64,000 nucleotides of DNA. It comes from Paenibacillus silviterrae. Lineage in GTDB: Bacteria > Bacillota > Bacilli > Paenibacillales > NBRC-103111. The notes under the pieces are model-generated. The model made no database searches. It had not been told where the DNA came from and was given only the letters and a program-made list of their open reading frames with translations. Positions 1-8,923 of the stretch are shown piece after piece. The stretch's first letter is position 1. Every line of letters starts with the position of its first letter. Both the position numbers and the translations under genes were made by a program. The DNA is taken from contig NZ_JASKUT010000001.1 of NCBI RefSeq assembly GCF_030167925.1, positions 620,001 to 684,000 of the forward strand, in the 5' to 3' direction.

Positions 1-515
1 AGTATGGGCAATCATGCCTTGGACGGGAACGGGTTTTCGAGCATTTTTCCAGAAAGTACGATATCCCGATGACCATTTACCGTCTGAACTACGCGGTGGA
101 TTTACGCTACGGCGTTCTGCTTGAAATTGCCAACTCCGTCTCGTCAGGAAAGCCGATCGACGTAACCATGGGCCACATGAACTGTATTTGGCAAGGAGAC
201 GCGAATGAAATTGCCATTCGCGCGTTAACCTTATGCAATACGCCGCCGACCCTTCTCAACGTAACCGGTCCGGAAACGGTACCCCTTCGCTTTGTGGCGA
301 ACGAATTCGGCAAGCGGATGGGGAAGGAGCCGGTGTTTACAGGTACGGAGGCGGATACGGCGCTGCTTAGCAATGCGGGCAAATGCCATAAGCTGTTCGG
401 GTATCCGAAGATCAGTCTGCAGCAAATGATCGATTGGGTTGCGGAATGGGTGATGAACGAGGGCGAAACGTGGAATAAGCCTACTCATTTCCAAGAAAGA
501 AAGGGGAACTACTAA
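1..515 (+). CDS. NAD-dependent epimerase/dehydratase, 5' truncated by window edge
   Basis: The frame is open from base 3 and begins YGQSCLGRERVF, so the N-terminal Rossmann half lies outside the window. The visible part is the C-terminal half of a short-chain epimerase/dehydratase: a substrate-binding stretch followed by LLNVTGPETVPLR, typical of this superfamily. It would act on a nucleotide sugar, sugar acid or related carbonyl with NAD(P). Only one base separates its stop from the next ATG, so it is co-transcribed with the DapA-like gene. The substrate cannot be told. The internal ATG at 69 is not a credible start because family-like sequence continues upstream of it. Confidence 0.8.
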   Translation, partial: YGQSCLGRERVFEHFSRKYDIPMTIYRLNYAVDLRYGVLLEIANSVSSGKPIDVTMGHMNCIWQGDANEIAIRALTLCNTPPTLLNVTGPETVPLRFVANEFGKRMGKEPVFTGTEADTALLSNAGKCHKLFGYPKISLQQMIDWVAEWVMNEGETWNKPTHFQERKGNY

Positions 516-516
516 C

Positions 517-1596
517 ATGGACGTCCAAAAGCGTTTAAGTGAGCAAAAGCTTGCGGCACTTCATGAAGGTTTAGCGATCCCAGCGCATCCGCTCGCACTT
601 ACGAAGGATCGGAAGCTCGACGAGAAAAGGCAGCGGGCGTTAACGAGATATTACATCGACAGCGGGGCAGGCGGTATTGCCATTGGGGTGCACTCGACCC
701 AGTTCGAAATCCGCAAGCCGGAAATCAACTTATTCGGCAAAGTGCTGGAGCTCGCTGCAGAGGAAATCAATCGCGCGGAGCAGCAGGGATTGAACCGTCC
801 CTTTATCCGGGTTGCCGGCATTTGCGGTCCGTTGGAGCAGGCGCGGGAGGAAGCAGAGCTGGCGGTAAAGCTGGGCTATGACTGCGGACTCCTCAGTATG
901 GGAGGTCTGACCGGATTGTCCGAGGAAGAGCACCTCGATCGTGTGCGGCGGATCGCCGAGATCATGCCGGTCTTCGGTTTTTATCTTCAGCCTTCGGTGG
1001 GCGGCCGTACTTTCAGCTACTCGTTCTGGCGTGCCTTCGCTGACATCCCTAATGTGATAGCGATCAAAATGGCGCCCTTCAACAGATATCAGACGCTTGA
1101 CGTTGTGCGGGCGGTTATGGAATCGAGCCGCAGAGACGAGATCGCACTTTATACGGGCAATGATGACAACATCATCGGCGATCTGCTGACGACCTACCGC
1201 TTCCCTGTAAACGGTGAGATTGTCGAGAAAAGGATTGTCGGAGGGTTGCTCGGTCATTGGGCCGTGTGGACTCACCGCGCCGTACAACTACTAGAAGAAA
1301 TCAAGGCGGAGAGAGCGCGCGGAACCATTTCGTCCGAATGGCTCACGCGCAATGTAGAGGTAACGGATTGCAACGCGGCCTTCTTCGATCCGTCCCACGC
1401 CTTCCACGGCTGTATTCCGGGGATCCATGAGGTGCTCCGCAGGCAAGGGCTGCTGGAGGGACGCTGGTGCCTTAACCCGGCGGAGGAGCTTTCCGAAGGG
1501 CAGGCCGAGGAAATTACCCGGGTATACGAGGCATACCCGCATTTACATGACGATGCCTTTGTCGCGGCGAACCTAGAGCGCTGGCTCAAGGATTGA
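517..1596 (+). CDS. DapA-family (dihydrodipicolinate synthase-like) lyase/aldolase
   Basis: A 359-residue cytosolic class I aldolase-type TIM barrel. The likely Schiff-base lysine is K184 in VIAIKMAPFN, and a tyrosine in FGFYLQPS (Y156) sits where the family's catalytic Tyr is expected. It is longer than true DapA (about 290 residues), and the surrounding genes are catabolic (serine dehydratase, amidohydrolase, TRAP importer), so a sugar-acid or amino-acid cleavage or dehydration role is more likely than lysine biosynthesis. The ATG follows AAGGGGAAC and abuts the epimerase. Family membership is firm; the reaction is not assignable. Confidence 0.8.
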   Translation: MDVQKRLSEQKLAALHEGLAIPAHPLALTKDRKLDEKRQRALTRYYIDSGAGGIAIGVHSTQFEIRKPEINLFGKVLELAAEEINRAEQQGLNRPFIRVAGICGPLEQAREEAELAVKLGYDCGLLSMGGLTGLSEEEHLDRVRRIAEIMPVFGFYLQPSVGGRTFSYSFWRAFADIPNVIAIKMAPFNRYQTLDVVRAVMESSRRDEIALYTGNDDNIIGDLLTTYRFPVNGEIVEKRIVGGLLGHWAVWTHRAVQLLEEIKAERARGTISSEWLTRNVEVTDCNAAFFDPSHAFHGCIPGIHEVLRRQGLLEGRWCLNPAEELSEGQAEEITRVYEAYPHLHDDAFVAANLERWLKD

Positions 1597-1602
1597 TGCT
1601 TC

Positions 1603-2271
1603 ATGAGGTTCCGCGATGTATTCTCCATCATTGGCCCGGCCATGATCGGTCCGTCCAGCTCGCATACGGCCGGCGCTTTGCGCATAGGCCGGGTGGGCTA
1701 TCAATTACTTGGGAGTCGCCCGGAGCGGGCTAGAATCACACTGTACGGTTCCTTCGCCGAAACCTATGCGGGACACGGTACGGATCTGGCGCTTATAGGC
1801 GGTTTACTCGGCAGAAGCGAGAATGATCCGGGGATTGCGAGAGCGAGGGAGCTGGCTCAAGCGCAGGGGATGGACACGGAATTCATTAAAGCGAAGGCAG
1901 CCGCCGAGCATCCGAATACCGTCTCATTACAGCTTCAGAGACTGGAAGAAGGCTTGGAGCTGACGGGGGCATCCATCGGCGGTGGGAATATTGTGATTCG
2001 TGAAGTAGACGGGTTTCGCTGCTCCTTCACGGCGGATACTCCAACGCTGCTCATTTATCATTCGGATCGTCCCGGCGTGATTGCGGAGGTGACCCGGCTC
2101 TTAAGCTGTGCCTCGGTTAATATTGCCCGCATGAGCCTGGATCGGCAAGGACGTGAAGCGGGGGCGCTGGCCATTCTGGAAACGGATCAAAGGCCCACTC
2201 CAAGCTTGCTGAGAGAAATATCGAATGTGGCTCATGTGTCGAAGGTGCGGGAAGTGGACATGAATCGTTAG
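1603..2271 (+). CDS. sdaAB: L-serine dehydratase, iron-sulfur-dependent, beta subunit
   Basis: A 222-residue beta subunit of the two-chain [4Fe-4S] L-serine ammonia-lyase, which converts L-serine to pyruvate and ammonia. The N-terminus carries the family's FSIIGPAMIGPSSSHTAG motif. The C-terminus (about 145-222) is an ACT domain (LLIYHSDRPGVIAEVTRLL), usually a regulatory or assembly module. It starts 6 bp after the DapA-like stop and is followed within 14 bp by the alpha subunit. The ribosome site is weak, so translational coupling to the upstream gene is likely. Complete and normal in length. Confidence 0.93.
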   Translation: MRFRDVFSIIGPAMIGPSSSHTAGALRIGRVGYQLLGSRPERARITLYGSFAETYAGHGTDLALIGGLLGRSENDPGIARARELAQAQGMDTEFIKAKAAAEHPNTVSLQLQRLEEGLELTGASIGGGNIVIREVDGFRCSFTADTPTLLIYHSDRPGVIAEVTRLLSCASVNIARMSLDRQGREAGALAILETDQRPTPSLLREISNVAHVSKVREVDMNR

Positions 2272-2284
2272 GGGGCTGCCTGTC

Positions 2285-3217
2285 ATGATGTCTCGCTCTT
2301 TATTGGAATGGGTCCGCAGATGTGAGCAGGAGGGGAAGAGCATATCCGAGCTTATGCTGTCGGACCAATGCAAGGAATCCGGGACCACTGCCGATGAAGT
2401 AATTGGCCGAATGTCGGAGCTGTATCGGGTAATGAAGGATGCCGTTCATCGCGGTTTGACGGAAAACACGGTTTCCCGCAGCGGTCTGACCGGCCTGGAT
2501 GCAAAGCGGGTGGCTTCGTACATGCAGCACAACGGCGAGCCGAACGCCGGAACGGATGCCTGCCGCGCCATGACCTATGCGCTTTCCGTATCGGAGGTCA
2601 ACGCTTCCATGGGCTTGATTGTAGCAACGCCTACGGCGGGCTCCTGCGGAATTATTCCCGGTGTGTTCGTCAGCGCTCAGGAACGTTTCGGCTGGACGGA
2701 CGAGCAAATGACGATGGGGCTGTTCTGCGCCGGAGGAATCGGTCATGTCATCGCCAATAACTCCTTCATCTCGGGTGCGGAAGGAGGCTGTCAAGCGGAG
2801 GTCGGCTCGGCCATCGCCATGGCGGCGGGCGCACTGGTAGAGCTTAGGGGAGGGACCCCGGAGCAGTCGGTCCATGCCGTCGGGCTGGCTCTGAAAAATT
2901 CGCTGGGGCTCATCTGCGATCCGGTCGCAGGACTGGTGGAGATTCCTTGTATCGTTCGTAACGGCTTCGGCGCCGTGACGGCTCTGGCGGCTGCAGATAT
3001 GGCACTAGCGGGGGTGCGAAGCGTCATCCCGGCCGATGAGGTTGTTCAGGTGATGTATGAGGTAGGCAGTGGAATGCCGGAGCAATTCCGGGAAACCGCG
3101 AAGGGCGGATTGGCTCAATCCGCTACGGGCAAGGCCATTGCGAAGCAATTATTTTCACAGGAATTCACAGGCGAAGAGGGGGGGAAGCGGCATGAGCACG
3201 AATCAGGTGAAGCCTGA
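2285..3217 (+). CDS. sdaAA: L-serine dehydratase, iron-sulfur-dependent, alpha subunit
   Basis: The 310-residue catalytic subunit of L-serine ammonia-lyase. It shows the conserved PTAGSCGIIPG stretch and cysteine-containing segments FCAGGIG and CDPVAGLVEIPC that hold the labile [4Fe-4S] cluster activating the serine hydroxyl. With SdaAB it feeds serine into pyruvate. Its 3' end overlaps the start of the M20 gene by 26 bp. ATG occurs at 2285 and again at 2288; either could be used after AGGGGG. Confidence 0.94.
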   Translation: MMSRSLLEWVRRCEQEGKSISELMLSDQCKESGTTADEVIGRMSELYRVMKDAVHRGLTENTVSRSGLTGLDAKRVASYMQHNGEPNAGTDACRAMTYALSVSEVNASMGLIVATPTAGSCGIIPGVFVSAQERFGWTDEQMTMGLFCAGGIGHVIANNSFISGAEGGCQAEVGSAIAMAAGALVELRGGTPEQSVHAVGLALKNSLGLICDPVAGLVEIPCIVRNGFGAVTALAAADMALAGVRSVIPADEVVQVMYEVGSGMPEQFRETAKGGLAQSATGKAIAKQLFSQEFTGEEGGKRHEHESGEA

Positions 3218-4391
3218 GCTCGCTTTTCAGTCCGTGTGGGCTGCAGCAAAGGAACTGGAGAGGGAAATGACGCAGATTCAGCAGGCGCTCCATCAATGGC
3301 CTGAGCTTGGGTTTCAGGAGGTGAAGACGGCTGCGCTGATCGCGACGATTCTGAGCGAAGCAGGCTTGGAGGTCAAGCAGGGAATCGGCGGAACCGGGGT
3401 TGTCGCCGAATGCCGCGGCAAGCATCCGGGACCGGTGATCGCGCTGAGAGCGGATATGGATGCGCTGCCGATTCAGGAGGAGACCGGCCTTCCCTATCGC
3501 TCCCATCGGGAGGGACATATGCATGCCTGCGGGCATGATATTCACACGTCCATTCTCCTAGGAGCGGCCAAAATCGTTCAACGTCATGCCGATAGGCTCG
3601 CAGGCACTGTCCGCTTCTTATTCCAGCCGGCTGAGGAACTGAATGCGGGAGCCGCAGCGATGATGGAGGAAGGCGTTCTGGAGGGGGTTAGCGAAATTTA
3701 TGCCCTTCACAACCTGCCCGGGCTGTCAGCGGGGCAGGTTGCGGTTCGCCACGGCTCCATGATGGCGTCCGTCGACCGGATCGAGATCACCATAACGGGT
3801 CGTGGGGGGCATGGCGCCATTCCGGATCAATGCATCGATCCTATCGTTGCCGCTTCCGGTATTGTCAGCGGACTGCAGACCGCCGTGAGCAGGGAGATCT
3901 CTCCCTTTGAGTCTGCCGTTGTGACGATCGGAAGCTTTCACGCCGGGGATGCCAACAATGTGATTCCGAGCACTGCTGAGCTTACGGGAACGGTGAGAAC
4001 CTTCTCGAGCGGGCTGCAAAAGCAAATGCCGGGCAAGCTGGAGCGCATCATTACGCATATCGCCTCAGCTCATGGCTGCCAGGCGGCGCTACGTTATATC
4101 CCGCAAACCCCGGTACTTGCCGGCTCTGAGGAGTGTGTGGATAAAGTGAAGCAAACGGCGGCGGCTCTGCTTGGAAGCGATAAGCTTCATGAAGCGGCGC
4201 CGACGATGGCCGGCGAGGATTTTGCCAACTACCTTCAGGAGGTGCCCGGTTGTTTATTCTGGCTGGGGTCAGGTACAATAGGGGATACGAATGAAGTGTT
4301 TGGGCTGCATCATCCGAAATACAAAGCGGATCAAGCTTGCCTTGTTCCGGGTGCGGCCATGCTGGCATCCTTGGTGCTGCCCAAGACATAG
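3192..4391 (+). CDS. M20 family metallopeptidase / amidohydrolase
   Basis: A zinc-dependent amidohydrolase of about 399 residues (hippurate hydrolase / N-acyl-amino-acid deacylase type). Metal and catalytic motifs are in order: RADMDALPIQEETG, HACGHDIHTS, FQPAEE, then AGEDFANYLQ and GLHHPKY near the C-terminus. The frame is open from 3069, but ATG 3192 follows a GAGGGGGG ribosome site and gives the family-like N-terminus, overlapping sdaAA by 26 bp. It probably releases an amino acid from an N-acyl or amide conjugate, fitting the serine dehydratase upstream. The substrate is unknown. Confidence 0.9.
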   Translation: MSTNQVKPELAFQSVWAAAKELEREMTQIQQALHQWPELGFQEVKTAALIATILSEAGLEVKQGIGGTGVVAECRGKHPGPVIALRADMDALPIQEETGLPYRSHREGHMHACGHDIHTSILLGAAKIVQRHADRLAGTVRFLFQPAEELNAGAAAMMEEGVLEGVSEIYALHNLPGLSAGQVAVRHGSMMASVDRIEITITGRGGHGAIPDQCIDPIVAASGIVSGLQTAVSREISPFESAVVTIGSFHAGDANNVIPSTAELTGTVRTFSSGLQKQMPGKLERIITHIASAHGCQAALRYIPQTPVLAGSEECVDKVKQTAAALLGSDKLHEAAPTMAGEDFANYLQEVPGCLFWLGSGTIGDTNEVFGLHHPKYKADQACLVPGAAMLASLVLPKT

Positions 4392-4412
4392 ACGTTGTAG
4401 CTCAGGGGGTAC

Positions 4413-5762
4413 ATGCAACACATGACGGAATCTGATCAGGCTTCCATGACCAAAGGAATTCGAATCGGCTTTATCGGACCTGCTCCTATGATGGCTTTGC
4501 TTCGCAAAGCCGCAAGGGGCTTTCCATCCTTCGAGCCGATTTGCCGAATCTATGAGAATGTAAATGAAGCCGTCGAGTTGACCGACGCGCTCGCCGAGGA
4601 GGTGGAGGTCATCCTCTACTCCGGGCCGATTGCGTACCAGCTTTGCATCGAACAATGTCATTTGACGATTCCGGTCCATTATATCCCGCTTACAGGGTCC
4701 GGATTATACCGTTCCTTATTTCGGATGAACCGGCTCTGGGGGCTTGGTCCCATGTCGGTCGACACTCTGCCGCTGCAGCCGTTCCGCCATGCCTTTCAAG
4801 AGCTGGGCGAACGGCTGCCGGAGCTGATCTTCTGCCCCGCACAAGAGCGGATCGATGTAGAGGAAATCAAGAAATTTCATCTCGAGCAGTTTCGCTCGGG
4901 ACGCTCTCAGGGGGCGCTGACGGCTCTTCGGTCGGTCTATGAGGCGTTAGCGGCTGAGGGCGTTCCCTGCGACTGGGTGCTGCCCACGGAGCAGGATGTG
5001 GTCGTATCGCTGGAGAGGGCGCTGCTGTCGACGCAAACCCGACGCAGCAAGGAGTCCCAAATCGTGTTCGGGCTCGTCCAAGTGGACGATTTCCGCAAGG
5101 TAGCGGAGAATACAAGGTCCGAGCATGAGTTTCAGCGGGTCAAGCTGGATATTCAAAGGCTGATGCTGGAGTATGTGGAAACCTTGGAGGGCCATATGAC
5201 GATGGTAGGCGGAGATGAATATTTGTTTGTGACGACTCGCGGCACTTTCGAACGCTTGACGGGAGGGTATAAATATATTCCGTTGGCGCCCAAGAAGCGG
5301 ATTGGCCATAGCTTGAGCTTTAGCATAGGGATCGGCTTCGGCCGCACGGCGAATGAGGCGGGAACACACGCCAGAACGGCGTTAATCCGGGCGCAGGAAG
5401 CGGGGGGCGGCACCTGCTTTATTGTCCGGGAGGACGAGAGCTTACTGGGGCCGATTGAGCTGGGCGAGCCTACTTCCGGCACGATTACGCTGCTGGACGC
5501 CGATTTGGTGAAGCGCGCCAAGGAGGCGGGCTTGACGGAAGCGTACTTGAGCAGGCTGGTAAGCTCCGCTTCGCGGGCAGGCAAGAGCGAATATGATGTG
5601 CATGAGCTGTCATCCGCGCTCGGCATTACCGTTCGGAGCACCCACCGGCTGATACTGCAATGGGTGGACGCTGATCTGGCGGAGGTTGTGCGCGAAGAGC
5701 GCCGCAGCGCCAAAGGAAGGCCTAAGCAGATTATACGGTTTCCATTTTTGACGAATGTGTAA
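4413..5762 (+). CDS. Putative regulator: PrpR_N-like sensor, GGDEF-fold centre (GGDEY), winged helix
   Basis: A 449-residue protein I cannot name. Residues about 15-140 look like a PrpR/receptor-type ligand domain (RIGFIGPAPMM, VILYSGPIA). Residues about 215-345 resemble a nucleotidyl-cyclase/GGDEF fold: GGDEY at 266-270 in the GGDEF position, then SFSIGIGFG and ALIRAQEAGGG as in GGDEF C-termini. Residues about 375-449 form a winged helix (YDVHELSSALGITVRSTHRLI). It lies after the amidohydrolase and before the TRAP genes, with a terminator behind it, so it may control one or both. Whether the GGDEY domain makes a nucleotide or only senses one is open. Confidence 0.6.
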   Translation: MQHMTESDQASMTKGIRIGFIGPAPMMALLRKAARGFPSFEPICRIYENVNEAVELTDALAEEVEVILYSGPIAYQLCIEQCHLTIPVHYIPLTGSGLYRSLFRMNRLWGLGPMSVDTLPLQPFRHAFQELGERLPELIFCPAQERIDVEEIKKFHLEQFRSGRSQGALTALRSVYEALAAEGVPCDWVLPTEQDVVVSLERALLSTQTRRSKESQIVFGLVQVDDFRKVAENTRSEHEFQRVKLDIQRLMLEYVETLEGHMTMVGGDEYLFVTTRGTFERLTGGYKYIPLAPKKRIGHSLSFSIGIGFGRTANEAGTHARTALIRAQEAGGGTCFIVREDESLLGPIELGEPTSGTITLLDADLVKRAKEAGLTEAYLSRLVSSASRAGKSEYDVHELSSALGITVRSTHRLILQWVDADLAEVVREERRSAKGRPKQIIRFPFLTNV

Positions 5763-5786
5763 AAAGAGAAAATGCAGCAACCAACC

Positions 5787-5815
5787 AACATGTCGGAGGT
5801 CCGGCATGTTTTTTT
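5787..5815 (+). terminator. Intrinsic terminator after the GGDEY regulator gene
   Basis: The 10-bp arms AACATGTCGG and CCGGCATGTT (one G-T pair) flank an AGGT loop and are followed by a T-run. It separates the first catabolic run from the TRAP promoter. Confidence 0.85.
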
Positions 5816-5825
5816 GCTTTTACCA

Positions 5826-5912
5826 CCTAAAAATATTACAAAAAGTTCTAAAAACGCTTCCCTTATCGAAGTGAGCCGCAGCTTATACAATACCTATATG
5901 AAAGCACTTACA
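5826..5912 (+). promoter_or_regulatory. TRAP permease promoter with upstream activator motif and cre box
   Basis: Three elements are visible. An A-rich motif CCTAAAAATATTACAAAAA starts at 5826. A sigma-A-like promoter follows, TTATCG (5863-5868), 17 bp, TACAAT (5886-5891). A cre-like box TGAAAGCACTTACA lies at 5899-5912 (13 of 14 to TGWAANCGNTNWCA), just downstream of the -10, where bound CcpA would block transcription. The A-rich motif recurs at the same 60-bp distance from the -10 of the binding-protein promoter (7758). Confidence 0.65.
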
Positions 5913-5932
5913 AGATGAAAGGGAGGAAACAG

Positions 5933-6439
5933 ATGAAGAAGCGGATGCAGAAGCTTGCCTTATCGCTGGATTCATTCTTTGAAGGCATTTCGCTTGCGGC
6001 GCTATGCGGCATGACGCTGATTGTGATCCTGCAGGTGGTGACGCGCAAGCTGTTCAATTTCGTATTTTTCTGGTCGGAGGAGGTCACGCTTCTGCTGATG
6101 GTGTGGTTTTCCTTCATGGGCATATCCATCGGCTTTCGAGAGAAGCTGCATATCGCCATGGATTCGTTCACGAATTTGTTCGGAGCCAGGTTTAACCGGG
6201 TGTGGGACAAAATCATCCAGCTGTGCATCTTCGGCTTCGGATTGTTTCTGCTCAGCACAGGCTGGCAATTTACCGTAGACCAATATGCGAATACATTGCC
6301 GGCGACCGGCTGGACGAACAGTCTCTACTATGTCGTGATGCCGATTACGGGCTTTATGATTTGCATTTACAGCGCGCTTGCTCTGTTCGGAGTAGATACG
6401 AGACGACATCACGGCTTGGAAGAGGAGGTGCCTAGCTAA
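5933..6439 (+). CDS. TRAP transporter small permease (DctQ family)
   Basis: An integral membrane protein of about 168 residues with four predicted hydrophobic helices, the small permease of a tripartite ATP-independent periplasmic-type importer. Features include LDSFFEGISLAALCGMTLIVILQVVTRK and the conserved FFWSEEVTLLLMVWF region, given here by fragments. I chose ATG 5933 over 5915 because AAAGGGAGG ends 6 bp before it. Its stop overlaps the large-permease start (TAATG). It acts with the next two genes in Na+-driven uptake of a carboxylate or sugar acid. Confidence 0.88.
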   Translation: MKKRMQKLALSLDSFFEGISLAALCGMTLIVILQVVTRKLFNFVFFWSEEVTLLLMVWFSFMGISIGFREKLHIAMDSFTNLFGARFNRVWDKIIQLCIFGFGLFLLSTGWQFTVDQYANTLPATGWTNSLYYVVMPITGFMICIYSALALFGVDTRRHHGLEEEVPS

Positions 6440-7734
6440 TGGATCCGACGATAGCAACGATCATTCTCGCCGCAAGCTTTGTCCTTATGCTGCTGCTTAG
6501 GTTCCCGATCGCGCTGACGATCGCCGGCTCAACGCTGCTGACGGTCATGTACCTGGACATTCCCTGGATTGTCGTAGGCCAGCGCATGGTTCAGGGGATG
6601 AATTCCTACTCGCTGCTCGCGATTCCCTTCTTCATTCTCGCAGGTACGATCATGGGTGAAGGGGGCCTGGCCACCCGGCTGATACAGTTCGCCCAGCTCT
6701 TCGTCGGTGCCGTGCGCGGCGGACTTGCAATGGTAAACTGTATTGCGTGCCTCTTCTTCGGCAACATCTCCGGGTCGGCCGCAGCGGACGTATCCTCCAT
6801 CGGCTCCGTCCTCATCCCGGCCATGAAGAAGAAAGGCTATGACGCCGACTATACGGTTGCCGTCACCACCTCCGCGGCAATTCAAGGCGTGGTCGTCCCA
6901 CCGAGTCATAACATGCTGATCTATTCGCTGGCAGCGGGAGGCGTTTCCGTTTCCGCCCTGTTCCTGGCCGGGATTGTTCCCGGGCTGCTGCTGCTGGCCA
7001 CACTGATGACCGTTTCCTACCTTATTGCCGTGAAGCGCGGCTATTCGAAAGGCGAGCCGATTCCGCTCAAAGAGGTGCCTCGAATCATCAAGGAAGGCTT
7101 TTTGTCACTAATGACGGGAGTGATTATTCTCGGGGGCATTTTCAGCGGCTGGTTTACGGCAACGGAAGCCGGAGCCATCGCCTGCGTGTACGCGTACATT
7201 TTGACGTTTTTTGTTTACAAGGACCTCCCGATGGCGCATACTTGGGTCATCTTCAAGAAGACGTTCCGTACGGTCGCTATGGTGCTCTTCCTTATCTCGG
7301 CCTCCGATGCGCTCGGGTGGGTGCTGGCTTACCTGAAAATTCCGGCGATGGTCACCGATTTGTTCTTGAGCGTAACGGACAACCCGCTGCTCATTCTGCT
7401 CATGATCAACATTCTCCTGCTGCTGCTCGGTGCACCGATGGACATGGCCCCGATGCTGCTTATCATGACGCCGATTTTGCTGCCGGTCGTGACCCAGCTG
7501 GGGATGGATCCGGTGCACTTCGGAATCATCATGGTGCTGAACTGCGGGATCGGGCTGATCACGCCTCCCGTAGGGACGGTGCTGTTCATCGGGTGTGCGA
7601 TAGGCAAGGTGACGGTGGAGCAAGCGACGAAGGCCTCCTGGCCGTTCTTCCTGGCGATGGTGGGGGTACTGTTTCTCATCACCTACGTGCCGGGACTGGT
7701 CATGTGGCTGCCGGATCTCATTTTGAATAAATAG
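6439..7734 (+). CDS. TRAP transporter large permease (DctM family)
   Basis: 431 residues and strongly hydrophobic throughout, with about 12 membrane segments. It is the ion-coupled transport subunit. Family marks include FFILAGTIMGEGGLA near residue 60-75, NISGSAAADVSSIGS, and the C-terminal HFGIIMVLNCGIGLITPPVG. Translation is coupled to the small permease through a TAATG overlap. There is no clear terminator after it; the binding-protein gene 130 bp downstream has its own promoter. Confidence 0.93.
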   Translation: MDPTIATIILAASFVLMLLLRFPIALTIAGSTLLTVMYLDIPWIVVGQRMVQGMNSYSLLAIPFFILAGTIMGEGGLATRLIQFAQLFVGAVRGGLAMVNCIACLFFGNISGSAAADVSSIGSVLIPAMKKKGYDADYTVAVTTSAAIQGVVVPPSHNMLIYSLAAGGVSVSALFLAGIVPGLLLLATLMTVSYLIAVKRGYSKGEPIPLKEVPRIIKEGFLSLMTGVIILGGIFSGWFTATEAGAIACVYAYILTFFVYKDLPMAHTWVIFKKTFRTVAMVLFLISASDALGWVLAYLKIPAMVTDLFLSVTDNPLLILLMINILLLLLGAPMDMAPMLLIMTPILLPVVTQLGMDPVHFGIIMVLNCGIGLITPPVGTVLFIGCAIGKVTVEQATKASWPFFLAMVGVLFLITYVPGLVMWLPDLILNK

Positions 7735-7757
7735 GCTGAGCAATAAGGATATGGATT

Positions 7758-7823
7758 CCTAAAAAAGTTACAAAAAAATATAAAATGACTCCTGTTCCGG
7801 GGTAAAGCGCTTTCATTTATACT
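7758..7823 (+). promoter_or_regulatory. Promoter of the TRAP binding-protein gene with activator motif and cre box
   Basis: CCTAAAAAAGTTACAAAAA starts at 7758, exactly 60 bp before a TATACT -10 (7818-7823), repeating the layout upstream of the permease genes. A cre-like palindrome GTAAAGCGCTTTCA at 7802-7815 (12 of 14) abuts the -10. No good -35 hexamer is present, which suggests an activator-dependent promoter. The YesN-type regulator encoded downstream is the obvious candidate activator. Confidence 0.6.
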
Positions 7824-7869
7824 AAAAACAGTTCAACAGATACCACTAAGATTAAAGGGGAGAATGTCG

Positions 7870-8910
7870 ATGAAAAGAAGACCCGTAAACCTGATGACGA
7901 CGATGGCTACGATACTTCTGACCGGAAGCCTGCTGGCCGCCTGCGGAGGGACGGAGAAGCCGCAAGGGAATACCGCAGCCGGAGGAGCTGCAGAGGTGAA
8001 GAAGCCAAGCTATACGTTCCGCCTCGCGGAGACACATCCTCCGGATTACCCTACGACGCTGGGCGATAAGAAGTTCGCCGATCTTGTCAAGGAGCGTTCA
8101 GGCGGACGCATCAAAATCGATGTCTTCCCATCGGCCCAGCTTGGCGAGGAGAAAGCGGTCGTTGAACAGGTGCAGCTGGGAGCCATCGAATTCACCAGGG
8201 TCAGCACAGGCATTCTCTCCAGCTTCAATAAAGACTACGGCGTGTTCAGTCTGCCCTATATCTTCGACTCGGAAGCGCATATGTGGAAGTTCCTCCAGGG
8301 AGAATCCGGCGAGAAGCTGCTGGACAGCCTGCAGGCATCCAAAATGAAAGGGCTTACGTATTATGAGCCGGGCTCCAGAAACTTCTATACGAAGAAGCCG
8401 GTAACGAAGCTGGAGGACTTGAAAGGGCTGAAGATTCGGGTCATTCAAAACCAAGTCAATATCGATATTATGAAAGCACTCGGGGCCAGCGCCACCCCTA
8501 TGGCCTATGGGGAAGTATTCAGCGCCATTCAGACCGGCGTCATCGACGGAGCGGAGAACAACTATCCGAGCTACTATTCCTCCAAGCATTATGAGGTGGC
8601 GAAAAATTTCCTGGTTGACGAGCATCAACGTGTGCCGGAAGTGCTGCTCATCAGCAAGACGGTATGGGATAAGCTGTCGGATGAGGATAAGAAGCTGATC
8701 AAGCAGGCGGCATTGGACTCCGTGCAGTATCAAAGAGACGAGTGGAAGAAGTATGAGAAGGAATCCGAGGACAAGGTGAAGGCGGCGGGCGCGGTCATCA
8801 CGAAGGTGCAGGACCTGAAGCCTTGGCAGGAGGCGGTGAAGCCGGTCATCGATAAATACCGGCCGGAGTATAAAGAAGTACTGGACGCGATTGACAAAAG
8901 CAAGAAATAG
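7870..8910 (+). CDS. TRAP transporter substrate-binding lipoprotein (DctP family)
   Basis: About 346 residues. A lipoprotein signal peptide ends in LLAACGG (lipobox LAAC), followed by a low-complexity linker and a DctP fold (FRLAETHPPDYP, GLKIRVIQNQ, GVIDGAENN, SYYSSKHYEVAK). It captures the ligand outside the cell and hands it to the two permeases. ATG 7870 was chosen over 7864 because AAAGGGGAG ends 7 bp upstream of it. The conserved arginine in LKIRVI usually pairs with a ligand carboxylate, so an organic or sugar acid is likely. Confidence 0.92.
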   Translation: MKRRPVNLMTTMATILLTGSLLAACGGTEKPQGNTAAGGAAEVKKPSYTFRLAETHPPDYPTTLGDKKFADLVKERSGGRIKIDVFPSAQLGEEKAVVEQVQLGAIEFTRVSTGILSSFNKDYGVFSLPYIFDSEAHMWKFLQGESGEKLLDSLQASKMKGLTYYEPGSRNFYTKKPVTKLEDLKGLKIRVIQNQVNIDIMKALGASATPMAYGEVFSAIQTGVIDGAENNYPSYYSSKHYEVAKNFLVDEHQRVPEVLLISKTVWDKLSDEDKKLIKQAALDSVQYQRDEWKKYEKESEDKVKAAGAVITKVQDLKPWQEAVKPVIDKYRPEYKEVLDAIDKSKK

Positions 8911-8923
8911 CTAGGATCCCAAG

